From Onchocerca lupi (taxonomy: Eukaryota > Nematoda > Chromadorea > Rhabditida > Onchocercidae), in assembly GCA_028564675.1 (NCBI GenBank), contig JAOVVO010000246.1, positions 1 to 64,000 on the forward strand: DNA of 64,000 nucleotides, written 5' to 3'. Positions 1 to 11,800 of the stretch are shown piece after piece; position 1 is the stretch's first letter, and each line of letters starts with the position of its first letter. A program made the position numbers and the translations under genes. The notes under the pieces are model-generated. The model was not told the origin of the DNA, made no database searches, and worked only from the letters and a program-made list of their open reading frames with translations.

Positions 1-10
1 AAAAAATTTA

Positions 11-47
<37 letters not shown>

Positions 48-77
48 AAAAAGTTAACACAGAATAAATTCGATCAC

Positions 78-517
78 CTCTTTTATCAGATGAGATGTCA
101 TTGAGGAATCAAATTTTGTCTTATCAATCACTTTCACAGCTACCTAAAAAATTTAAGATTCCATTCAGCTTCAACATTCCCTGTTGAATGATAACAATCC
201 GAGATGTATGACTACAAATAAATAAGCAGAATGCGGAATATGGTACATGAAAAAAAATCTGCGGAACTTGGTGAAACATACATGAAATGTTTACCTTACT
301 AAGTAAACAGAATATTTATGATCTAATTCCATGAAATATTTTGCAAAATTGATAAAATGTAAAAAGTAACCTTTTCACCAGTGAAAACATGACTTGCCAA
401 TTTGACTACAGCGAAATGACCTTTGCCGATGGTTTTCTGCAGATCATAAAGTCCAGCAATCCGAGCATCATTGATACTCCGTGAAGACTTCAGTTCTAAT
501 TGTGGATTATCTGTCAT
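78..517 (-). CDS. SNRK: SNF-related serine/threonine kinase (SNRK-like), 5' exons only
   Basis: This is the start of a protein kinase of the SNRK/AMPK-related family; the rest of the gene lies beyond base 1. Exon 1 is 371-517 (49 codons) and exon 2 is 78-143 (22 codons), both read on the minus strand with GT donors at 369-370 and 76-77. Exon 1 carries [20 protein letters not shown], which holds the glycine-rich ATP loop (GKGHFAVV). Exon 2 opens with [12 protein letters not shown], containing the ATP-binding lysine of the VAVK motif. Both are close to the SNRK N-lobe (known family: nuclear/cytosolic Ser/Thr kinase activated by LKB1). The start ATG at 517 gives a short N-terminal extension of about 20 residues. 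The gene diverges from beta-catenin. Activation loop and C-terminal region are not visible, so subfamily rests on the N-lobe alone. Confidence 0.85.
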
Positions 518-2802
518 CCTATCAACACTTCCCGGTAGTAAAAAACAACTGAAGATAAATAATTGAGGTGATGATAGAACGGTAAAATATAAGTTTCATT
601 TGCATACTTTCTGAATACCATTCGATAACAATACGCTTTTGCTTATTTATTATACTAATCTTCCCTCTCGTTCGGTCAATTTTATCAACTTATACTTGAT
701 ATCCCCCTTTTTCGTTTCGTAAATCAAAATGTGACGAACGATAGTATGAGCGCTGATCAGCAACACTGTAGTAGCAAATGATAGCATACGTCTTCGATAA
801 TAATATTAATGCTTTACTCTATTTGCTATTACATTTTATTTTTCAGTTTTATATTGATTCTTAAGCACAGAAATCAACATAGTCAAATTCCTGAAATAAT
901 CATTTCAGGGGAATTTTTATCTAACAGTTCTAACTTGTCTTTTTATTTATGCATCTTATTATATTGTTAGAGCATTAATTTTCAAAAAAAGTCAAGTTTC
1001 GATAGAATAGAATTCATGCAATTTCCCCTTTATGTCAAACGGACGCAAATGCGAGTCATTTCGTTTCCTTACTTAAAAAATTTTATATCCATGTGAATTT
1101 AAAAGGTCTGAAATGCTTCAAAGATTGTTCAACCTAACTAAACTTACCTAATTCTCCACCAACTAACTTACACCACCGAAATTAAAACAACGCCCCTCTA
1201 CGCTGCAAAAATGTAGTCAGCTAGACTCGTTTATTTATGTGGCCCATCAAATACGATCACAGCAATTCCAACTTTACTACTTATCAGCCTATTTCTCCAG
1301 CGATATTGTTGCTTTTGCAAGTTTTCATTGATTTGGAAGGTGAAAGGAGGAAGATGTGTATGATATCATGTGTTTAAGTACAGAATGTCGAAAAAAAAAA
1401 ACCTGCAAATGCAAGTCATCCATCATCATGCAGCACGCCATGCATCTACTAAGCGATAGGAGGCGATGTTGTGTTCAGGCCATAATTAATTATCTTAATA
1501 AAGGGAGCACACAAAGTACTGCTAATATATCATGTCGCTCAGTTGAGTTTAAAATTTATGTTGATCTATATGATGGGAAAATTGTAATTACGCCAATGTT
1601 TGAAAAATGAACAAATTCTTCGTGAAAATCTTAATTCTATTTCAAACCTTATAATTTATTCCGAAATTTTACTTCGGGTAAATGGATTAAATGCTATATG
1701 CAATAAAATTAACTACAGATGAAAATCTTTCAGCAATAAGTATTCATTTGTTCTCATAAATTCCTTGACTTCTTTTACCACTGCAGCATCAAATGTGCAA
1801 AAAAAATTTAATACTTTATTGAAATTAGAAATTTAAAAGAGTTACACAACAAATAAATAACCCTTCATGCTAAAGATGTGAAAATAAAATCACCGAAATG
1901 TAATTATCTCTCATTCATTTACATCATTTTGCTGTACAAATTATTTTTCACATACATTTTTTAAAATTTATATTTATTTGAATAAACAACATATTTTGTG
2001 ATCTTTAAAATTAGAAAACAGCTTCGCAATCTTGAGGGAAATTTTAAAAATTTCAGGAAAAGAATTAAACATTTGAATTGTTTACTTAAATTTTAGGAAA
2101 ACTATCATTAACGAACGTTTGAGGATTTTTGTACTATAAACTTAAAACTTAAATTTCAGCATGAATTAATGACTTTAAATTTTAACTTTCATTACTTTTC
2201 AATCCCGCAACTTCAATGCCGGATTCGATAATGTATTTAAGTTTTCCATACTCTTTTAGTTTTATAAAACTCCTGAAGAAATGAGGAAGAACCGGAAGCT
2301 ACTAATCAGCACCAGATTTATAATATCAATGAGAAACCGGAATAGTGTGGTAGTATTGCAACCATTTCCGGAATGAAAAGTCTGAAAGATGCAATTGAAA
2401 TACATAACAGATCGCTGCTATGGCTCCCAACCTAATGAAAATTTTGTCTCTTTCCCACAAACTCCCTCGACCGCCGTGAAATATTGCAATGCTGTATTGT
2501 TGAGAATTGGGGCATCTATTGGATAAGTGATATTGGCCATTCCAAAGTTCTGGCTTCTCAGTAGTAATTTGTCAAATTTTTGGTGTTTTTTGCTGTCCAA
2601 GTTCTACTAATTACTTTTCATTGTTTTGCATGACAGGAAAAAAGACAGGAAATATATCGATAACTGTTGAAATTCTAATTTCAACTTTTTTGTTGGAATT
2701 AAAAAATGAATTTCAGCAGGCGAAGAATTGCACATTTGCTAATCTGTCATCTCTTATTTTATAGTATTTTTTTCATAAACATAGCTTAATTCATTTTCTT
2801 TT
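518..2802. other. Divergent intergenic region, SNRK / beta-catenin
   Basis: About 2.3 kb between two divergent genes, so both promoters should be here. No conserved coding segment was recognised. An 84-codon open frame at 1356-1610 (+) and a 60-codon one at 2418-2600 (-) show no recognisable domain. A short hairpin lies at 885-917. Confidence 0.6.
885..917. repeat. Short inverted repeat (hairpin) upstream of two divergent genes
   Basis: Arms CCTGAAAT and ATTTCAGG flank a 4-base loop (AATC). The symmetry continues outward into AAATTC/GAATTT with two extra G on the right arm. It sits in the region that should contain the divergent promoters. Function unknown; it could be a regulator site or chance in AT-rich DNA. 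Confidence 0.45.
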
Positions 2803-2804
2803 AG
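2803..2804 (+). other. Probable spliced-leader acceptor of beta-catenin
   Basis: A pyrimidine tract followed by TTTTAG ends 16 bases before the ATG at 2821, with no donor for it upstream. In nematodes this arrangement usually marks the trans-splice site and therefore the mRNA 5' end. Confidence 0.5.
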
Positions 2805-2820
2805 AGCGTAAAGAATAAGG

Positions 2821-5800
2821 ATGGAGAATGGCGAGAATGTACGTTTGGATTATAATCTCTCTCCTTTGCTTAGCAGCGATTCCGAAACAAATTATACTTG
2901 CACGATTTTTAAAGGTAAGTTAATATCGTTATTTCAGAAAGCATAGCGCATGAATTGATTGTTCAAATTTGAGGGAAGAAATTGGAGTAATATATTATTA
3001 GGAAAAAATTAGAAAGTATTTCAAACTGAATAAAGAGCAGATAGTTTTGTCTGAGATAATCTTGTTGGTAGTTGAAAAAGAACAAACTTTTGTTGTATTT
3101 ATAATTGAAGAGATTAAATTGATAGAAGATTATCTTCATACTTATTGGCCGCAGAGCAATATACCTTTTAATGTTTTATCTGTTTACATTTCGGTTTTTT
3201 TTCCAATAAATATTTAGCGTTTATTTTATTTTCCTCAAAAGACTCATCATTTCTTTTCATTGCGATAAGTAGCGATTGTGAATGATAAGCTGATCGGAAT
3301 AAATAAGCGGTTGATATGGAGAGATTATTTGGAGTACTTTGACGGTTACATTATAATCCTTTTTGAAGCTCTATAGAAAAATATGTTATTATGTGTATTG
3401 TTGCGCTGCTATCAATAAACATATTGCATCTCCCATTTACAGAACAGTCTTGTAATTAAATAGCATTATGATTCTATAATTGATAGAAAAGATTCATGTA
3501 ATATGTTAGGAAATTTTGAGTTGGAAAAACTGTGCAATCTCATAAAAACTACTGTTTCAAATAAAATCACTGCAGAGAATTATGTTATTGCAGAAATAGA
3601 TGAAAGTTATGCACAAACACGCAGCGATCGCATCCGTGCTGCGATGTTTCCTGATTTGTGTCCTGACAAAGCTAGTGGTATGGCATCATCACATCGTTCA
3701 ACAATTGTCTCGAAGTTAGCGGAGCCAAGTCAACTGCTAACAACTGCCATTGTCGAATTGCTCAGTCTTCAGGATGAAACGGAATTAACAACAAAAGCAA
3801 TTCCTGAACTTGTAAAATTACTTGCGGATAAAGATGAGGTTATTATCTTTGCACTAAATAAAGAATTTTCATATTAAAACTCTTTCTTTTGTAGACAATT
3901 AGAAATTCCCACTTTTTCCATCTGAAAGTAACACTATCAAAATCACATATACAAAGTGGTATTATTAGGTTAATCCAAAAATTCTTACAATCAGTGTATT
4001 TTTTTCTTTTTTTTTTTCATTTCCTTTTACTGCAGTGAATTTAAAATAAAGAACAAGTTCATAAATCATTAGCAGGAGAACATAAAACAACAAATACACA
4101 TTATAATGCACAGTACAGCTAAATTTATTTAATAGTGCATGCTAATATCAAACAAATTTTATCAGAAATTGTAATTGCTTCTGCATTAATCAAAATGTTT
4201 ATTTTTGACAGCCTTTTGTTATTTCCGTTATTTCTATCTATTGGTTGAAGAAATATAAACAAGTTAATTGCTGAATTTTTATGTTTGTAATATAAAACTT
4301 TTTGAGTCATATCATAATATTTTCTAATACTAAAATACCGAAACCGCCTTAATATTCCATTCAGTGATCGTGACTGCACACTGGAATAGCCAAACATTTG
4401 ATGAGGTTCATCCTGTTAGCTGTTGAACTGTCAGAAGTAGATTCTTAAAAGATGCTAAATCTCTCTTACAGACAGTGATTATGCGAGCTGTTCATATGGT
4501 GCATATGTTATCGCGTGAAAGCAAGTCGGTGAATGCAATAGCTTCAAATCCAACTCTTGTAAATGCATTATGCGACATTACTCGGTACTCTTTATTTATT
4601 TTTGTGCAAATATTTTGATATTATAATAATTCAGAATGACTATAAACTCACAAAAAAAAAAACAAATTATTTTGTAGTTTTTAGATCTTTATTTTGAAGT
4701 AGTCGATTGTCATAAAAGATTTCAGATTGGAGAATGATGCTATACGAAGAGATGCACTTGGTGCTCTTTCGCATATTTCGGAACATGCAGAAGGACGTAT
4801 GCAGATATTTCGTTCTGGTGGTATTCCAGAACTGGTTCGAATGCTTGGAATTCCATTAGATGCTGTTCGTCATTATGCCATCACAACTCTTCATAACTTG
4901 CTTCTTTTCATGGATTATGCAAAAGAGGTTAGTTTTTCTATGTTGATTTTTCTTTTTAGTTTATGATGAAACATTCTGCTGGGTTTCAGATTTTCTCTTT
5001 GAATCTGTTTTCAGGAAACAAGAACATGTGGTGGTCTGGAAGCAATGACACCACTTCTTCGGGAAAGTAATCCGCGTTTCCTAGCACTGTTGACAGATTC
5101 TCTCTACCTTTTATTATTGGATAACCCACAAAGCAAACTCTCATTCCTTTCCTTAAGTGGTCCATCATCATTAACCGATCTTTTAGACACACATCATCAT
5201 TATCCAAAGCTTATCTACACTGCGGTACGTTGTATTCGAGCGCTTTCAGTATGCCCGCAAAATAAAGGTGCCCTAATTTCTCTTGGTAAGAATTTTATTC
5301 GTATGGTTATTTCACATTTTTTTAATTTTTTTTTTATTTTATAATTAGATGGTACTTTTTTAACTTTGTTATGAAGACATGGATTTTTTTTTCTTTTTTG
5401 GAATGAATTGTTAAAAAAAAAAGAAAGAAATTGGTATGATTATGAGATCGATCGGAGCATTTGGAATATTTGGTTCCAAAAAAAAAAAAATTCATGTCTT
5501 CATAACAAAATTAAAAAGATCCTTTCGTTTGATTATTGCCTACTCAAATTGTCTTTTCTTTTCAGGAATACTCAATGTTTTGGGTGATTTCATTGATAAT
5601 GTTGATGATAGAACCCAGTTTGCTATTTTATCTGCTATTCGCAATTTATCAGATGCGGCAGCTAATGAAAGTAGTTTGGGACCTTTAATTATCAATTTAA
5701 TTCATATTGTTGCAACAGGTGACGAATCAACAACTGCATGTGCTGCTGGCATTTTATCAAACTTAACTTGTAATAATATCCGCAACAAACAAACTTTATG

Positions 5801-7431
5801 TTTCAATAGGTCAGTTCATTTTGCTGTAATTACTATGCGATGCACTACTGTAAAAATTTTTTTTTAAAGTACAGATTGCTTTCTATTAAATGGATTAAAA
5901 AGAAAGTGAGACAACGATATAGCTTGATATTTTAGAGGAATGGATGCATTATGTAATGCGCTTGAACGATTTTCGACAATTGAGGAAGTCACAGAGCCAA
6001 CGCTTTGTGCATTGAGGCACTGTACCGCTCGACATCCACTGGCGTCACAGGCACAAAGCGATATCCGCTTGTCACAAACTTTACCTGTCATTTTGGAATT
6101 AATTTCATCGATGCGAGCACCAGTTGTCAAAGCAGCTCTCGGACTTGTCCGGAATCTTGCGCTCCTTCCTGCTAACTTGTATTCTCTGACCCATGTAAGA
6201 GTCACTGAGTTGTAACTTATTAAAGAAGAAATTTATTTTTCACTTATAATTTTGTTCTCATTAATTAAGACTTTTTACATGAATATGTAGACATTATTGT
6301 TTAGCTGTTAGATATGAATTTTAAATTTGCAGGAAAAAACATTAAAAGAGGAATCAGTGGTTACTTTAGCGATGGACGTTTTGGGACGAGCTGGTAGCCA
6401 GCTTCTTCAGGACCCAGATGCATTAGCAGATGGCGTAGCAATGCGTGAATTAGTGGAAGGTGCCGTATCAGCACTACATCAGCTTGGAAATGATCATCAC
6501 TCGGCCGAATTCATGCTTCGTGATCACCCATTCATTGATATGCTTATCAAAGTTAGATATGCTCATCAAACTTCAAGAAATTTAAATTATTTCTTTGTCA
6601 TCTTTTACAAGTACTATTAAAAGTACTTTTTGCAAAAATGGATCACTTAAGTGACTAGTTTCAACTCTATTATGATTTCAGCTTTTTAATTTGAAAAAAA
6701 GTTTTAGCTGCTTTCATGGGAAGAAATATATGCAAGTGACGATGAATTGCTACAGCGTGAACTTTTGGGACTCCTTTATCAGCTCTCAAAGACTCCAGAA
6801 GGCGCACGGCAGTTAGACATGTATGGACCAACACCTGTACTTGCTGATGCATTACATTCCAAGCACAGAGCAATTTGTAGGTTTTTACGTGGATTATAAA
6901 TTGATAATTTGTTTACACCAATAGCAATTCATGTAAGTATGGTCATAATGTAATGATCTCAAGTAAGTTTAATTTACAGTTCTCCTTTCATAGAATCCAT
7001 CTAAGCACTTTATCGCGCGTACGTACTGTTTATGTTTGAATTTAATGAATTAAGGATAAATAAAAACTGAGAACAAGTCAAAAACAAAAAAAGAAAAAAA
7101 ACTTATACTTATTACTTAATTCTGCTGAAATGAAACGAACGATGTGATTGTTTTTAAATACAGTCTTTTTATAGCAACATATGCATCTGGTGTATTGAAA
7201 AATCTCCAATTTGATAAGCCATTAATGTGTCGTGGAGAATTGGATACAGAAATTGAAAGTGTAATAAATAGCGGTGAAGAATGGATGCATGATGGTCTGG
7301 AACCAGAACTTTTTGCTGAAATGTATCATTCTTCGGAAATGGAACAGCTGGATCATCCTCAGCCATGGCAGCATCCCCCACCTTACCAAACTAATAATCG
7401 AAGTCCTTTATGGTTCGATACTGATCTTTGA
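2821..7431 (+). CDS. hmp-2: Beta-catenin (armadillo), HMP-2-like
   Basis: Adherens-junction and Wnt armadillo protein. Exons: 2821-2914, 3492-3838, 4472-4584, 4726-4927, 5015-5285, 5566-5809, 5936-6194, 6333-6551, 6708-6876, 7175-7431; joined 2175 bp, 724 aa. Residues about 100-150 contain RAAMFPDLCPD and KLAEPSQLL, like the alpha-catenin-binding segment of animal beta-catenins. Armadillo repeats follow to about residue 600, with landmarks RSGGIPELVRMLG, YAITTLHNLLL, AIRNLSDAA and CAAGILSNLTCNN. The protein ends WFDTDL, a PDZ-ligand tail as in vertebrate beta-catenin. No DSGxxS phosphodegron is visible in the N-terminus, which suggests (inference) an adhesion role like C. elegans HMP-2 (678 aa) rather than a turnover-regulated BAR-1. 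Exon 2 needs an AAG acceptor. The gene is the first of three on the same strand. Beta-catenin identity is firm; the HMP-2 versus BAR-1 assignment is less so. Confidence 0.93.
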
Positions 7432-8825
7432 ACCGTAAATTTTCCTTTATTTTTGAAGATTTTTATAGTCGAAATTCCTGGATTAAATTATTGATGTGTC
7501 AATATTTTAGTACTAACGCTTGTTTTAGTGTACATTGTTGCAAAATGCAACTTTTGCTGCCTGTTTCAAGCTGATCATATTTCCGTTTTAGCTTTTACAT
7601 AGTTTTTTATAGGTAGTATTGCTATTTATTACACCAAACTTCTTTCTAAAGAGTTTACTATTATTTGTTCTCTTCAGATTTCTTTCCAGTTTCGTCTTTT
7701 ATTTTAAGCATTCCTTGAACGATATTTGATGATCTTTCTAATGTCACTTTCACTTTGGATTTCTTTTTATTTTATTTCATGATTCGCAATCAGGAATATG
7801 ATCGGATTGCCAGTCGTAATCAGTACTGAAATAAAGCACAGAGTTTTTGGGGCAATCAAAGAACTAGAGCAGTATATCTGGCAGTGAATATAAGCTTAAA
7901 AACAGGCTTGTCTATTCAATAATTGTCTCAAAAACTGAAGTTTTTTTTTGTTAGGTATCTATCTTTGTTACGTTAATTTCGACAGATTGTTATTTTATTG
8001 CAACTATTCTGCTTTTACTTTGTATGTATATTACTGCCTATTTATTATTTGATGTGATTTCTTACACTTTTGTTGATATTTCATCTGCTTAATGCAGAAA
8101 ATTTATCCATGTGTATTTCGTTTTAAATCAAATATGTGCAACTTTCATGTATTTTGAAATGATCAAGTGTGATACTTGAAACATTAACATTTCATTTTAT
8201 TATTTTCTTTGGACCACAAGAAATAGGAGGTATCATATTGTTATGTCTGATTACAGTTGTAGAACTTTTATTCGTTTCAAGTTGTTATTGGTGTTTGGAT
8301 TATTTTATAGCTATCATTTATTCTGAATTTCATATTATAAAAATTTTAAATTCTTTTTTGCTTGATTTTGATTTCGCTGTTTTGTACATAATGAACCAAC
8401 CAGTTGAAGTAAATTTTCATTATCACTTTACACTTTTTAGTAAACTTTCCGTATGAATTCGTATCAAGAATTATTACATTGTACATTCATTCATTTTATA
8501 GGAACTCATTAATATATTTCTAAGAAGTATTTATATCATAAAAAGATGAAGTTTTTGTAGCTTCTGTTGAGTTTGAAATTACTATAGATGAAACCCTTTG
8601 TTTAGATAGATGAATTTAATATATTTCAGATATTTACTGAGGTCAAGACCTATAATGTATAAAGTATGTGATGCTATTATTGAGTTCAAAACTCATACTC
8701 TATCTCACGAAGTCACTATTTTTGAAAAATTTGATCATACTTACAGCTTTAGGGCTCATTTTTATTCGCATAAAGTATACGTATATTGCGAAGCGCTTCT
8801 TTTTTATACCAATTCGGTTTATTTT
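7432..8825. other. 3' region of beta-catenin and spacer to UTP4
   Basis: Contains the beta-catenin 3' UTR, with an AATAAA at 7830-7835 about 400 bases after the stop. The remaining ~1 kb is AT-rich, with open frames (for example 8169-8456 and 8610-8849) that are hydrophobic and low-complexity and match nothing recognised. No RNA gene was seen. Confidence 0.5.
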
Positions 8826-8827
8826 AG
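8826..8827 (+). other. Probable spliced-leader acceptor of UTP4
   Basis: GGTTTATTTTAG ends 27 bases before the ATG at 8855 and has no matching upstream exon. This fits a nematode trans-splice acceptor and supports the chosen start codon. Confidence 0.5.
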
Positions 8828-8854
8828 CAAAACGTCGAAAAAAGTATAAATGGA

Positions 8855-11800
8855 ATGGATGACTTTGAAGTACATGAATGTGATTTGTTTGAGCATGAAC
8901 CTTACACGGTAGATTGCTTAGCTTTAAATGAACGACAAGGTGTTCTATCTGTTGCTCGACATTCCGATCTTGAGTGAGTTTTGATTTTATCCACTAAGTT
9001 CCGTAATGTCGTAATATGTTTCTGGTATTTGCATTCGAATATATCCATGTTTTAGCATATTTTAGTTTACATGTCTCGTTCTTGAAATTCGGTCTATTTT
9101 TTCTTTATTTTTCTTCTTTCATCATTTCATTCAGTAATATTTATTTATTCTTCAATAACTTTTTTCTTTTTACTTATTGATATATCAGTTTTAATAAACA
9201 ACCATCACAATTAAGATTCCTTTGTTTAGTCAAATTTCTAGAAGTCTAAAAATTATCGCTCGATAAGAAGTGTTCTTTGTTGCTGCTTCAGTTCATCTAT
9301 GAATTTATTTGCTTTTCTACACCCACATTTTCGCAATCCTAAATGATTAGATAGATTGCATACAAAATTTTTGAATTTCGCTTCTTGTATCTTCCAATCA
9401 AATATTTTGCAGAACTGAAAGGCGTAATGGAATGATAGAATTTTGGAATGTAATCGGTACACCAATATTTTATGTTCGAAGCACATTTCTTGGAAATAAA
9501 ACTGCTGAATCACTACTTTGGAAGGGGGATATTTTACTTGCAGCACATCTTGACGGTTCGATAACAGGTCATTGTCTTCACACTTCGGAATATTTTGTAA
9601 GTTATATAAACTATAAAATTTTTTGAGATGAATTTTGAAATCAAAATCAAATACTTGACAATTATGTACAATAAACAATGTGAGAAATGTTTTTCTGAAA
9701 ACACCAGAGAATAGGATTTTGGCTATTAATAATATAATCAGAAGACTAGATTGAATACTGATTATCAAATAATTACAGTAATTTTACAGTAAAATTGTAT
9801 TGTTTTGTAAGATTATTTACTCAGTGACTTACGTAATTCATATAATTTTAGCCCTCATCTAGTCCGTTATTGTTTTTCTTTCTATTTATTATGTATTACA
9901 TTCTTGAAACGATATTTTATTATGTTATTTATATCAGACTTTTCGACTTACACCAAGTCCGTTGTGGTGTTTGGCCTCAATAACAGGAAGCGCCTTCTGC
10001 GCTGGTTCAGATTCAGGAACTGTGTTAATACTCTCTTTGGAAGATGATAATCATGTTGCTTTGAATAAGACGATATCTATTGGTAATTTTAAAATATTTA
10101 AAATCCTGTTCCAATTTGCTGGTCAAAATCACTGATTTATCAAATTCCAAAAACTTCTATTCATTAGAGAGTGAAGTAATGAAATAAATAGAAGATGTAA
10201 TTACTGATCCTAATAATTTATAGTTATCATTGTATTTCTAAGTTCAAAAATAATTTTGTTTGAATGAATTTAAACCCAAAGAATTATGAATTTTGAAAAA
10301 TTTTACTAAAGGATAAATTATTGTTAGGTTTTGGTACACATGTCATGTCATTGGCATGCAATGGCAATATCATCGCTGCTGGAACGATGGATGAAATCAG
10401 TCTTATAAGCGTACCAAAGCAACGAATAGAGCACAGAATAAAATTACCTCGGATCGAAAAGCGGAAACCGACTGTTGTTTGGTGCTTGTGTTTCATGTAA
10501 TTTTCTTTCATTTTCATTTCATTTTTCCGTAATTGTTCTCGAACTTATCATTTGAATATCTAGCAAATGTTTAGGATCTTGACCGCTTAGCTTTTTTTTT
10601 TGAAGTACTTTTGAAGATTTGAAAAAGAAGTAAATTCTTTCATTTATTATCCTAGTTTTGTTATCAAATTATTATTTCAATAGTGTTTTTGAGTTTTTTG
10701 GACTTGTCTTTCTAGCGAAATAAAAGTAAGAAATAAATCCAATCTCAATTATGATACATTTTTCCTTCAAAATCTCAATTTATGGTGCATTTTGAAGGCA
10801 AACTAATTTTAGCGGCGATTACTTGGTATCAGGTGATTCACGGGGATATGTATCATTCTGGAGTGCATCTAATGGAGCATTTTCACATGTAATATTTTCA
10901 TTCTCAAATTAATTTCATTTGTTCCATTCCTATATTTTTTAAGAAAAATTCAGTATTTTAGTGCAAAAATTTTTGAAATAATCTTGGAAGAATCTTATTT
11001 TTAAAGCAAATGATATTTCAGTGTTTGCAAACTCATCAAAGTGATATTTTATCGATAACTGCGGTGAATAAATCACTTTACGCTGCCGGTGTGGATCCTA
11101 CAATTGCTCGACTTGGCCTTAATCAGGTTTATATATTTACTTGTCACGTAACCGGAAAGAAGGAATGGGGTACAAACGGTCAGGTTATGAATGTTTTGAT
11201 CGAAAGAAAAGAAGAAAAAGTGCTTTATTTTGATTGCAATCGTTGATTAGATCAGCATATTCGTAAGCGAAGGCTATACGTTCAGTGGTAAAACATTTAT
11301 TTTAAACATTTCAACTTTGAAAATCAATCAGGAACGTACTGCGTATCGTGTCGAACATCGAAGGACAATTCATACCAATGATGTACGAGCTTTGGTTGCA
11401 TCGCAACATACGACAGCTCTCTATTCCGGTGGTGCTGATTATTATTTTTGCGTCAGTAATCGTTTGAAGCATGCTGATGCTTTAAAAAATGTAAGTCTCA
11501 AAATTATTTATATATAAATATTTTTTTTCACAAACTAGGTTTCTAATCTATTTCTCCAAAAATTTTCGGCATTATTGGTAGTTAAAAGAATCAGCGGAAT
11601 TGTTCTTATGTTGTTTGCAGTATGTTTTATTCGGATAGTGATTGTTAGAGATGAACGGCTTATCTCATCAGAAATAAAAATTTTTTCACTTTTTCTCAAA
11701 TCGACCTTTTTCTCATCAGTTTACTTTGATGAAATATTGTTTAGATAACTTGTAATATCGCGGCTGGTGCGAATCTCTTTTCTTACCAGTACGATGATCG

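Noticed and set aside
8169..8862. Open frames between beta-catenin and UTP4
   Set aside because: Hydrophobic AT-rich frames overlapping each other in different phases, lying in the 3' UTR and spacer; no motif and no suitable splice partners.
9253..9768. 171-codon minus-strand open frame opposite UTP4 exon 2
   Set aside because: It overlaps a confirmed UTP4 exon and intron, is low-complexity and resembles no family; an antisense shadow.
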